Assembly: GCA_027622495.1 (NCBI GenBank)
Contig: JAQBYL010000122.1
Coordinates: 1-10,265 of the forward strand
Direction: 5' to 3'
Origin: Pseudomonadota bacterium
Lineage (GTDB): Bacteria > Pseudomonadota > Gammaproteobacteria > Pseudomonadales > Azotimanducaceae
Length of the DNA stretch: 10,265 bases
Position 1 is the stretch's first letter. Each line of letters starts with the position of its first letter. Of this stretch, positions 1-6,337 are shown in pieces. Position numbers and translations under genes: made by a program. Under the pieces are notes generated by a model. The model was not told the DNA's origin. It searched no databases and saw nothing but the letters and a program-made list of their open reading frames with translations.

Positions 1-609
1 ACCCGCGAGCAGATTCAGGTCTTCAGCTTTGGGGTTTTTCTGTTGTCTGCGCTGGTCTCTGGTGCGCTGGTTGCCCTGGCCGAGGAGGTTTTGTTCCGCG
101 GTGTTGTTCCGGAGGTCATTCGTCGGGCGTTCGGCGCATCCAGTGTGTTTCTGGCAGGGTGCCTCTCAAGCCTTGCTTATGCCTGCATCCACGTTCTGGC
201 AGCACCGGTTGGTGTCGATGTCGATGTCACGCCCTGGAGTGGTCTGGGTGTTGTGCTGGCTTCAACTGCACCGCTTGGAACACCTTCGGACTACTGGGAT
301 TCGTTCAGCGCACTTTTTCTGCTGGGTCTGGGGCTGTGTATCGTGCGTTACGCGACTGGCTCATTGATGTGGTGTCTGGGTCTGCACGCGGCGTTTGTAA
401 CAAGCATACGGGTGTTCAAAGAGTTAACACTGCGTGACAGCTTCAACGATTACGCCTACCTGGCCGGCGGTTCCGACCATTTTATCGGTATTCTGGTTGC
501 CGGTTGGTTGCTGATGTTGATCGCGGCGGCAGGCGTTTATCTGTCGCGTGGCCAAATTCGCAGCCTGAGGCCAACACCTTTGCTAAGCCGCCGGTCGGAC
601 GTCACCTAA
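1..609 (+). CDS. CPBP family intramembrane metalloprotease (5'-truncated by window edge)
   Basis: This is the C-terminal part of a membrane protein of the CPBP (Abi/CaaX-protease-like) family, intramembrane glutamic/metalloproteases that include CAAX prenyl proteases. The reading frame is open to base 1, so the true start lies upstream of the window; the first possible internal start (TTG, 43) falls inside a hydrophobic helix and is not credible. The diagnostic EExxxR motif is visible as EEVLFRG (bases 82-102). It is followed by a second helix carrying a histidine (SLAYACIH) and a third motif, GLHAAF (bases 379-396), which together would form the intramembrane active site. Several hydrophobic segments alternate with short loops, and the tail (SRGQIRSLRPTP) is basic. 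The family is widespread in maturation, bacteriocin immunity and stress roles, and nothing here points to a specific substrate. Its 3' end overlaps the convergent dioxygenase gene by 27 bases. Confidence 0.85.
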   Translation, partial: TREQIQVFSFGVFLLSALVSGALVALAEEVLFRGVVPEVIRRAFGASSVFLAGCLSSLAYACIHVLAAPVGVDVDVTPWSGLGVVLASTAPLGTPSDYWDSFSALFLLGLGLCIVRYATGSLMWCLGLHAAFVTSIRVFKELTLRDSFNDYAYLAGGSDHFIGILVAGWLLMLIAAAGVYLSRGQIRSLRPTPLLSRRSDVT

Positions 610-1416
610 AATAGATACCCGCTCACCGTAGCGTGAATTCGGATGGTAATCCCATACCGCATGATGTTGCGTACAACGGTTGTCCCACAAGGTCAGTGTA
701 TTGGGCTGCCACACAACGCGACAAGTCAGCCGCGGTGTCTGCGAAATGTGCCGGAACAATGCGTCCAGCAGAGCACGACTCTCCCATGGCCGCATGCCTT
801 TGATGTGCGAGGTGAAGCCGGAATTGACGAACAGGATCTTTTTCCCCGTGTCTGGATGGCGGATCACAACCGGGTGCTCGTTCTTCGGGTAGGTCTCACC
901 GGTTGGTGGCGATACACCGTAGCCGCTCAGATAAGGCATGGCCCCGTCGTGCACACCGACCAGATTTTCGAGCATGCCCTTCATCACGTCTGAGAGCATG
1001 TCATAGGCCAGATACATGTCGGCATACATTGTATCGCCACCACCGCTTTCGGGTGTCTGGGTGATGTACAAGGCTGATCCAAGGGGCGGAATCGGATCGC
1101 AGGTAACGTCTGTGTGCCAGCCATCGCCTGCAGTGTATTTACTGTCTTTGCTGGTTTTGACCGCCAGAACCTCAGGATCACCGCCGTAGCTGTGCTGCAT
1201 CGGGTGCACGTGCAGGCTGCCAAACCGGCGGCCAAATGCTTTGTGGTCGTCGCGGGTGAGGTGTTGATCGCGGAAGACCAGGACTTTCCAGTCAAGCCAG
1301 GCCTGATAGAGTTCGCTGAACTGCTGATTAGAAAGGGGCTTCGACAGGTCGACGCCGTTGATCTCTGCGCCGATGTGGGGCGTCAGGGTGGTCAGGTCAA
1401 GTGTTTGATAAGTCAT
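583..1416 (-). CDS. TauD/TfdA family Fe(II)/2-oxoglutarate-dependent dioxygenase
   Basis: The 277-residue product has the usual length and layout of the TauD/TfdA family, cytosolic non-haem iron enzymes that couple 2-oxoglutarate decarboxylation to hydroxylation of a substrate such as taurine, alkyl sulfates or phenoxyacetates. The iron-binding HxD pair is visible as H101 and D103 in GDGWHTD. The distal histidine is H251 in the C-terminal block WDNRCTQHHAVWDY, and R262 and R266 (SRYGERVSI) are candidates for binding the 2-oxoglutarate carboxylate. The N-terminus (HIGAEINGVDLSKPL) is also typical. All catalytic positions are present, so it should be active, but the sequence does not reveal the substrate and I do not call it taurine dioxygenase. 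It starts at ATG 1416 with only a weak ribosome-binding site. It is divergent from the Trx/UGSC operon across 148 bases and overlaps the convergent CPBP gene by 27 bases. Confidence 0.92.
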   Translation of the reverse strand: MTYQTLDLTTLTPHIGAEINGVDLSKPLSNQQFSELYQAWLDWKVLVFRDQHLTRDDHKAFGRRFGSLHVHPMQHSYGGDPEVLAVKTSKDSKYTAGDGWHTDVTCDPIPPLGSALYITQTPESGGGDTMYADMYLAYDMLSDVMKGMLENLVGVHDGAMPYLSGYGVSPPTGETYPKNEHPVVIRHPDTGKKILFVNSGFTSHIKGMRPWESRALLDALFRHISQTPRLTCRVVWQPNTLTLWDNRCTQHHAVWDYHPNSRYGERVSILGDVRPAA

Positions 1417-1451
1417 GGGAAACCCGCCTTTGAGCAGTCTCTCATGCTAAT

Positions 1452-1511
1452 CGGACCGGTCCGCGGTCTGCAAGGTGCCAGACCTTGATTGTGGCGGTGA
1501 CCTTGGGGTCA
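1452..1511. promoter_or_regulatory. Cluster of inverted repeats in a divergent intergenic region (possible operators)
   Basis: The 148-base spacer between the dioxygenase gene (- strand) and the Trx/UGSC operon (+ strand) contains three separate symmetric elements. CGGACCGGTCCG (1452-1463) is a perfect 12-base palindrome. CAAGGT-5-ACCTTG (1471-1487) has 6-base arms and overlaps an alternative pairing, GGTCTG-8-CAGACC (1465-1484). TGACC-4-GGTCA (1498-1511) has 5-base arms. A weak -35/-10-like pair for the + strand (TTGATT at 1485-1490, TCAAAT at 1509-1514, 18-base spacing) would straddle the last one. Such symmetry between divergent genes is typical of sites for dimeric regulators, but no regulator gene lies in the window and the promoter call is weak. 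Confidence 0.4.
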
Positions 1512-1564
1512 AATGAACTCATTCTCAATGCACTAGGGCATTTTGGAGGCACCGGGAGTGATAG

Positions 1565-3142
1565 ATGGCCGAGCTGACACCATTTTTACTGGAAAGCGCG
1601 GAGGGAGAAAAATTCAGCTTTCCCGGCGACAAGCCGAGCGTGATCTGTTTTGTAAAAGAAGATTGCCCGACCTGCAATGAGGTGATGCCGGTCCTCGAGG
1701 CTGCCTTCAGGTCGTTCGGGTCTGCGGTATCGGTTCTGGTGCCAGGTCAGACGCTTGAAGGCAATGCAAAACTTAAAAAGACTCATAGCTTGAGCGTTCC
1801 AATCCTCGACGACTCTTCGCTGAAAGTCAGTTTTGCTTATGACATCGACACTGTTCCATCGATGTTCATCAGCGACGCAGCTGGCAACCAGACCGATGCT
1901 CTGATCGGGTTTGTGCGCGAGGAGTGGCAGACGGCTCTAACCCGTCTGGCTGAGCGCACCGGAAGCTCTGCACCTGACCTGGACTGGTCCGTTCTGCCGG
2001 CATGGCGCCCGGGTTGCGGATCTCTGAGTGTTGATCCCGCAATCCACGATCGTCTGCAGGCCGAAGCCGAGAACAGCCCTTTGAGAGCCAGAAAAATCCA
2101 GATCGGAAGCATGGATGATGAATTTGAATTCATGTTTGATCAGGGTTTCAGTGACGGGCTTCCGTTGGTGCCACCCACCCCGGAGCGGGTGATCCGGATG
2201 CTCTCAGGTACCCGCCGCGATGCGCAGGAACTGGTTGCCGTGATGCCGCCGAACATGGGTGAAGCCACCGTTGAGAAGATTGCCATCAACGCCGTGATGG
2301 CGGGGTGCAAACCCGAGTACATGCCAGTCATCCTGACCGCCATCGAAGCGATCTGTACAGATGAGTACAACATTCACGGGGTCATGGCGACCACCATGGG
2401 TGCATCCCCGGTCATGGTGGTCAACGGGCCGATCCGCGAGCGCATCGGCATGAACATGAAGCTGGGCGCACTCGGCCAGGGCAATCGCGCCAATGCAACC
2501 ATTGGCCGCGCTGTACGCCTGGCAATCCGCAATATCGGTGGCGCAAGACCTGGCGGCACCGAGCGTTCTACCCTCGGCAATCCGATGAAGTTCACCATGT
2601 GTTTTGCCGAATGGGAGGAACGCAATCCGTGGGGTTCGCTCGCGCAGGAGCGTGGCTTCAAGCGCGAAGACTCGGTGGTATCAATATTTACCATGACCAG
2701 CGGACCGACGCTGATCGTCGATCAGGATGCCCGAGGTGCTGCTCATCTGGGTGGAACGTTCGGCCTGTGTCTTGAAAGTGCGTTTCATCCCAAGGCGCAT
2801 TTCGGCACAGATGTTCTGGTGGTGGTCTGCCCCGAACACGTCGATACGTTCATGGTAGACAACTACAGCAAGGCAGACATCCGTCGGCGGATACAGGAAG
2901 TCACCAGTCGCCCGATCCGCGATCTGGTGGCAGACTCAGTCTCCGCGGTGGGCATTAAACAGGCTATGATCGACCGCATGGGCGAAGGAGCGATGGATCG
3001 AATGATCCCTAAGTTTCGCTCAGAAGAGGATATTCACATCGTCGTGGCAGGCTCCGAGGCCGGTAAATTCTCGGGTGCTTTTCACGGCTGGGCAACGGGC
3101 GAGATCGGTTCCATATCGGTTTCGCGCAAAATAGAGGAGTAA
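1565..3142 (+). CDS. Thioredoxin-like domain fused to a large uncharacterised domain; partner of UGSC selenoprotein
   Basis: The 525-residue cytosolic protein starts at ATG 1565, six bases after a GGGAG ribosome-binding site. Residues 1-130 look like a thioredoxin fold: a beta strand (PSVICFVKEDC) leads into a CPTC active site (C34, C37), and a VPS motif near residue 97 would be the cis-proline that faces it. A linker contains PGCGS (C151). From about residue 183 a large domain begins with FSDGLPLVPPT and continues through conserved-looking Gly/Asn-rich stretches such as MGEATVEKIAINAVMAGC, GQGNRANATIGRA, NIGGARPGGTERSTLGNP and KFTMCFAEWEE, with cysteines at 248, 264 and 346. I recall this C-terminal type as an uncharacterised family found beside UGSC proteins, but I know no assigned reaction. 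There is no signal peptide. The stop lies four bases before the next start, so the two genes are probably co-transcribed. A redox role on the partner selenoprotein is inference. Confidence 0.85.
   Translation: MAELTPFLLESAEGEKFSFPGDKPSVICFVKEDCPTCNEVMPVLEAAFRSFGSAVSVLVPGQTLEGNAKLKKTHSLSVPILDDSSLKVSFAYDIDTVPSMFISDAAGNQTDALIGFVREEWQTALTRLAERTGSSAPDLDWSVLPAWRPGCGSLSVDPAIHDRLQAEAENSPLRARKIQIGSMDDEFEFMFDQGFSDGLPLVPPTPERVIRMLSGTRRDAQELVAVMPPNMGEATVEKIAINAVMAGCKPEYMPVILTAIEAICTDEYNIHGVMATTMGASPVMVVNGPIRERIGMNMKLGALGQGNRANATIGRAVRLAIRNIGGARPGGTERSTLGNPMKFTMCFAEWEERNPWGSLAQERGFKREDSVVSIFTMTSGPTLIVDQDARGAAHLGGTFGLCLESAFHPKAHFGTDVLVVVCPEHVDTFMVDNYSKADIRRRIQEVTSRPIRDLVADSVSAVGIKQAMIDRMGEGAMDRMIPKFRSEEDIHIVVAGSEAGKFSGAFHGWATGEIGSISVSRKIEE
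3134..3139 (+). promoter_or_regulatory. Ribosome-binding site deciding the start of the selenoprotein gene
   Basis: GAGGAG lies seven bases before ATG 3147 and within the last codons of the upstream gene. It favours ATG 3147 over the in-frame TTG at 3144, which would be only four bases from the site. The arrangement is typical of translational coupling in a two-gene operon. Confidence 0.65.
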
Positions 3143-3146
3143 CTTG

Positions 3147-3668
3147 ATGGTTACCATTCTGGATCCCACAGACGAGCGAGAGCCAGTCGTGCGCCAGATT
3201 TCTCCACGGTCAGGATCGATATCAGGCAGTGTTGCACTGCTCGACATCTCCAAGCCCAGGGGCAATGTGCTGCTTGACCGGCTTGAGGTATTGCTCAAAG
3301 ACCAGTTCCCGAAGATCACGGTGAACCGCTATGCAAAGCCGACCTTTACCAAACCAGCACCGGAAAGCCTGCGTCAGGAAATCCGCGACAACAATGATTT
3401 TGTTATAGAAGGCCTGGCTGACTGAGGTTCCTGTACCACGTGCAGTTTGCATGACACGGTATGGTTTGAGATCAACGGTAAACCGTCGGTCGCGATCGCT
3501 TCCAGCGAATTCACTGAAGCTGCTGCTGCACAGGCGGATGCTCTGGGGATGGACGCCAAGCGATGTTTCGTAAGGCATCCGATCCAGGATCGAACGGACG
3601 CCGAAATGGTTGCGTTGGCCGAAGAGGTGGTCGAAGAGATCATCCAGGCGCTGACAAGCGCCCGCTAA
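3147..3668 (+). CDS. UGSC family selenoprotein; in-frame TGA (3423-3425) read as selenocysteine
   Basis: I read this as one 173-residue protein with selenocysteine at residue 93. The frame runs from ATG 3147 to TAA 3666-3668 with a single internal TGA at 3423-3425. Translation through it gives GLADUGSCTTCSLHDTVWFE, the defining motif of the UGSC (seleno)protein family; as I remember them, relatives commonly carry CGSCTSCSLHD with cysteine in place of Sec. C96 and C99 supply possible resolving thiols (U-x-x-C and U-x5-C). The N-terminal half (LDPTDE, SGSVALLDISKPRGNVLLDRLEVLL, KPAPESL) and the C-terminal half (VAIASSEFTEAAAAQADALG, CFVRHPIQDRTDAEM) suggest one alpha/beta domain, with no signal peptide or membrane segment. 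The biochemical reaction is not established to my knowledge; a redox role follows from Sec and the thioredoxin-fused gene just upstream. It would require SelA, SelB, SelC and SelD elsewhere in the genome. The stop overlaps that of the convergent LLM remnant (CTAA, 3665-3668). Confidence 0.92.
3423..3464 (+). promoter_or_regulatory. Candidate bacterial SECIS element directly downstream of the Sec UGA
   Basis: The RNA after the UGA can fold back. CC (3430-3431) pairs with GG (3463-3464), UACC (3434-3437) with GGUA (3458-3461), and, beyond an asymmetric internal loop, UGCA (3441-3444) with UGCA (3448-3451), leaving a GUU apical loop (3445-3447). The apical loop begins with G and lies 19 bases beyond the UGA. 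This matches the general description of bacterial SECIS hairpins: inside the coding region, immediately 3' of UGA, with a short apical loop starting with G. Pairing was done by eye without an energy calculation, and the lower stem contains bulges. Confidence 0.6.
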
Positions 3669-4261
3669 ACTCTGGGAGGACCTCGCCGGATTCGTTTTCT
3701 GAGGTCCTCAAGGGTTTCAACGAGTGGGAAACCGCCGTCCTGCCACCAGTTGGCGCCGGCTTCCTCAAGTGCGTGAGCGCGATCGATGTCCGCCTGGGCA
3801 TCGTCAGACGTGATCGACGCAACACACAGATTAAAGGGCGCATCGGTCTGCCTGTGAGCCTTGATGTACCTTGCAATCTCGCTGACCTCATCAGGGGTGA
3901 GCTGAGTAAAGAAATCCTGGTTGATTGCCATCACGCCATCAAACCGCGCCGCGCGTCGGAATGGTTTGAGGTTGGGCCAGGTGGCAGCGAGCCAGATCGG
4001 TATATGGGCCCCATCGGGTGCAAAGGTCTGGGTGTTCGTCTGGTAGTGTTTACCGTGATGGGCAACCGCCTCACCGCTCCATAGTTTCGCGAGCAACTCC
4101 AGACCCTCGTCGAGCATCTCTGCCCGCGTCGCGAGGCTTGCAGAGTCGCCCAGGTCGTCGAACTCACTGGGCCAGAGACCATTCCCGGCCCCGAAGATAA
4201 ACCTGCCTTGCGAAAGCGCCTGCAGGCTCAGAATTTCCCAGGCAGTCAGAACACCAGGTCG
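3665..4261 (-). pseudogene. 5'-truncated LLM (luciferase-like) flavin/F420-dependent oxidoreductase remnant
   Basis: The - strand frame encodes the C-terminal two thirds of a luciferase-like monooxygenase family protein, a TIM-barrel class using FMN or F420. Recognisable blocks, in order, are an LTAWEILSLQALSQGRFIFG stretch (usually R-P-W-x-x-A-x-E...L-S-x-G-R-x), GAGNGLWPSEFDDLG, then LDEGLELLAKLWSGEAV, HIPIWLAATWP and a normal C-terminus (EEAGANWWQDGG...RIRRGPPR). Family members are about 300 residues; roughly the first 95-100 are missing. The frame has no ATG, GTG or TTG start before ATG 4117, which lies inside the conserved core and would give only 150 residues. The frame stays open upstream only to a stop at 4343-4345, without family-like sequence beyond about 4261. 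I therefore call it a decayed or rearranged gene. Its TAG stop overlaps the TAA of the selenoprotein gene. Confidence 0.72.
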
Positions 4262-4353
4262 AGGGCCGCGATCCCAATTGCGATAACGATCGCGCAGACG
4301 ATGAGCCCGCTGACACCAACGGTTACCGTCCTGATTGGGTCTTCAAGCCACAT
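4246..4353 (-). CDS. Candidate small single-pass membrane protein (35 residues)
   Basis: A short - strand ORF starts at ATG 4353, eight bases after a GGAG ribosome-binding site. It encodes a short N-terminal segment with charged residues (MWLEDPIRT) followed by an uninterrupted hydrophobic stretch (about residues 10-31, rich in V, I, A and G) and a short end (DLVF). That is a normal layout for a single-span inner-membrane miniprotein. Its end overlaps, in another frame, the point where the LLM remnant loses its family similarity. A perfect TTGACA (- strand, 4445-4440) lies upstream, but no convincing -10 follows at the right distance. I do not recognise the family. It could also be a chance ORF in the rearrangement junction. 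Confidence 0.45.
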   Translation of the reverse strand: MWLEDPIRTVTVGVSGLIVCAIVIAIGIAALDLVF

Positions 4354-4438
4354 GTGAGGTTCTCCGGTACATCTGTATTGCGGCGCAAGTTTGCCGGTGC
4401 TGCTGGCGTGCGGAAAATACGAGAATCCCGAAGTAGAG

Positions 4439-4466
4439 TTGTCAAACGCACACGTTCGCCTACAAT
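4439..4466 (+). promoter_or_regulatory. Sigma70-type promoter for the small protein/acyl-CoA synthetase operon
   Basis: TTGTCA (4439-4444) and TACAAT (4461-4466) each match the sigma70 consensus at five of six positions and are separated by 16 bases. Transcription would start near 4473, giving a leader of about 17 bases that begins just before the AGGAGG ribosome-binding site. The -35 TTGTCAA, read on the other strand, contains a perfect TTGACA, so a divergent promoter toward the small membrane ORF may overlap it. Confidence 0.65.
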
Positions 4467-4489
4467 CGGCGGTCGGAGGAGGAATTTCC

Positions 4490-4798
4490 ATGGCTGAACT
4501 GAAAACGGGCGCACGCCTGAAATCTGCCGTCTGTGACGGCGAAGTGATGATTGTTCTCGCACCCGCGGGTGATCTTGAGGAGACCTGTGGCGGTGCTGCG
4601 ATGGTTGCGGCCGGCAGCGCGGTTGAAAAAGGTCAGGTTGATCCCGACCACGCGGTGGGCATACGCATTGGCAAGCGCTACGTCAACGAAGACGGCACAC
4701 TCGAGGTGCTCTGCGTCAAAAATGGCGATGGCGGAGTCGCCGTGAATGGCGTACCGCTTTTGCAGAAAGACACCAAAAAACTGCCAAAAACCGACTGA
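4490..4798 (+). CDS. Conserved-looking small soluble protein, function unknown, upstream of acyl-CoA synthetase
   Basis: The 102-residue product starts at ATG 4490, seven bases after a perfect AGGAGG ribosome-binding site (4477-4482). The longer in-frame reading back to 4391 would begin upstream of the promoter and is rejected. The sequence opens with MAELKTGARLKSAVCDGEVMIV, has a cysteine-glycine motif TCGGAAM (C33) and a central IGKRYVNEDGTLEVLCVKNGDG (C75), and ends in a lysine-rich tail. There are no membrane segments or signal peptide. The style (GARL+S.VCD.EV.VV.AP...CGG.PM) is familiar to me from short hypothetical proteins that accompany acyl-CoA ligases, but I know no function or symbol. 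Three cysteines could suggest metal or thiol chemistry, which is speculation. It is followed after 20 bases by the acyl-CoA synthetase gene, almost certainly in one transcript. Confidence 0.8.
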   Translation: MAELKTGARLKSAVCDGEVMIVLAPAGDLEETCGGAAMVAAGSAVEKGQVDPDHAVGIRIGKRYVNEDGTLEVLCVKNGDGGVAVNGVPLLQKDTKKLPKTD

Positions 4799-4818
4799 TC
4801 CGGCACCCGTAGAATCGC

Positions 4819-6315
4819 ATGAACATAATGATGCTGCTGGAGATGACCAGCGCGACGTTTCCTGATCGGACCGCATTTACGGATGGTTCGAGTGGTCGCT
4901 CGTACACCTATTCGCAGTTGTTTGAAGCGGCCGCGACCCGGGCCGGCAGCATGGCGGCATCTGGGGCGAGAAGGGTGGGGATGCTGGACGTTTCGAGCCT
5001 GGCAACCCCTCTCACTCTGTTTGCCAGTGCCTGGGCGGGTGTGCCGTATGCACCGCTCAACTACCGGTTAACCGATCCCGAAATCGAGGCTCTGCTCGAG
5101 CGGATCAAACCCGCGTATCTCGTGACTAGCGATGAGCGCGAGCCTGCCATGTCGGTCCACAAAGATGTCATTACCTCTGCCACCACACACTTTTTAACTG
5201 ACGCCCAGCACAGTGCGCGGATCACTGGCGAGTGGTCGATGGACCCTGAAGAGATTGCCGTGCTGCTGTTTACCAGTGGCACCACGGGGGCACCGAAGGC
5301 AGCCGTTCTGCGCCACAAACATCTGGTTTCCTACATTCTCAGCTCGGTGGAATTTGCCTCCGCAGACGAGGCGGAAGCAGCCTTAGTCTGTGTGCCGCCA
5401 TACCATATTGCAGGGATCGCGGCGATCTTGAGTTCGGTATATTCCGGTCGGCACGTGGTGCAGCTGCCAAACTTCACTGCCGAGACGTGGATTGATCTCG
5501 CCCGCAAACATGAAATCACCACGGCTTTTGTGGTTCCCACCATGCTTGCCCGCGTGGTGGATGCGCTGGAAGGTCAGAAAACCGCCGGTATGCCGCATCT
5601 GGCCAGTCTTTCCTATGGTGGTGGAAAGATGCCGTTGTCGATCATAGAGCGGGCAATGCGGTTGTTCCCGGATACCGACTTCACCAATGCCTACGGTTTA
5701 ACTGAAACCAGCTCAACAATTGCCGTGCTTGGCCCTGACGACCATCGTGCTGCAGCAGGCAGCGATTCAGACAGTATCCGTCAGCGTCTGGTCTCAGTTG
5801 GCAAAGCGCTGCCGGGGGTTGAAATAGAGATCCGCGACGATGAGGGCATGCTCGTTGCCGCAGGGGAACGGGGCGAGATTTACGTACGCGGCGAGCAGGT
5901 CTCCGGTGAGTATGAAGGCCGCGGCAGTGTGACGAACAGTGAGGGTTGGTTCCCCACCCGCGATGCAGGGCGCATGGACGAAGAAGGCTATCTGTTCCTG
6001 GAAGGCCGTGCCGACGATGTGATTGTCAGGGGTGGTGAAAACATATCTCCTGGCGAGATCGAAGATGTGCTGCTCGACCACGCCGCTGTGCGGGATGCCG
6101 CTGTTGTGGGCATTCCGGACGAACAGTGGGGTGAAGGGATCGCCGCAGCCGTTGTATTCAAACCTGGTCAATCTGCGCCCATTGAGGAGCTGCAGACCTG
6201 GATCAAGGACCGCATGCGATCTTCGCGCGTTCCACAGGTTATACGGATCTGTGATGAGTTGCCTTACAACGAAACCGGCAAGCTACTGCGGCGGGTGGTG
6301 AAGCAGACGTTCTGA
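4819..6315 (+). CDS. AMP-dependent acyl-CoA synthetase/ligase (ANL superfamily)
   Basis: The 498-residue cytosolic enzyme should activate a carboxylic acid to an acyl-adenylate and then to its CoA thioester. All core ANL motifs are visible: the phosphate-binding loop TSGTTGAPK (152-160), the A5 motif YGLTE (292-296), the ATP-ribose/hinge region TRDAGRMDEEGYLFLEGRAD (about 379-398) followed by VRGGENISPGEIED, and the C-terminal catalytic lysine K488 in YNETGK. The length is normal for the family. Substrate preference (fatty, aromatic or other acid) cannot be read reliably. ATG 4819 lacks a good ribosome-binding site; ATG 4828 or 4831 are alternatives that would shorten the protein by three or four residues, and translation may be coupled to the preceding small gene. 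It converges on the enoyl-CoA hydratase gene with 22 bases between them, and the two likely serve a common acyl-CoA pathway. Confidence 0.95.
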   Translation: MNIMMLLEMTSATFPDRTAFTDGSSGRSYTYSQLFEAAATRAGSMAASGARRVGMLDVSSLATPLTLFASAWAGVPYAPLNYRLTDPEIEALLERIKPAYLVTSDEREPAMSVHKDVITSATTHFLTDAQHSARITGEWSMDPEEIAVLLFTSGTTGAPKAAVLRHKHLVSYILSSVEFASADEAEAALVCVPPYHIAGIAAILSSVYSGRHVVQLPNFTAETWIDLARKHEITTAFVVPTMLARVVDALEGQKTAGMPHLASLSYGGGKMPLSIIERAMRLFPDTDFTNAYGLTETSSTIAVLGPDDHRAAAGSDSDSIRQRLVSVGKALPGVEIEIRDDEGMLVAAGERGEIYVRGEQVSGEYEGRGSVTNSEGWFPTRDAGRMDEEGYLFLEGRADDVIVRGGENISPGEIEDVLLDHAAVRDAAVVGIPDEQWGEGIAAAVVFKPGQSAPIEELQTWIKDRMRSSRVPQVIRICDELPYNETGKLLRRVVKQTF

Positions 6316-6337
6316 TTACGCGTTTCGAGCAGGTTAT

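Noticed and set aside
207..230. Short GTCGAT tandem repeat
   Set aside because: It has only two units within coding sequence, giving Val-Asp repeats; no functional sign.
1116..1119. Calling the dioxygenase taurine dioxygenase (tauD)
   Set aside because: Family motifs are shared by many substrates and no sulfonate transport genes are nearby.
984..1295. Alternative-frame ORFs inside the dioxygenase gene and similar shadows elsewhere
   Set aside because: They overlap well-supported genes, show no family motifs and have biased composition expected of out-of-frame reading.
3423..3425. TGA as a genuine stop, pseudogene or sequencing error
   Set aside because: It occupies the exact Sec position of a known (seleno)protein motif, a SECIS-like hairpin follows and the frame is otherwise intact. 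It remains possible only if the genome lacks the Sec machinery.
3447..3668. Separate 73-residue ORF starting at TTG 3447
   Set aside because: It is in frame with the preceding ORF, has no ribosome-binding site and begins inside the UGSC motif; it is the C-terminal part of the selenoprotein.
4391..4489. N-terminal extension of the small CGG-motif protein
   Set aside because: It would start upstream of the promoter at 4439-4466 and ignore the perfect AGGAGG before ATG 4490; the extension is not protein-like.
4354..4491. Longer - strand reading of the miniprotein from ATG 4491
   Set aside because: It runs antisense through the promoter of the divergent operon, whereas ATG 4353 has its own ribosome-binding site directly before the hydrophobic segment.
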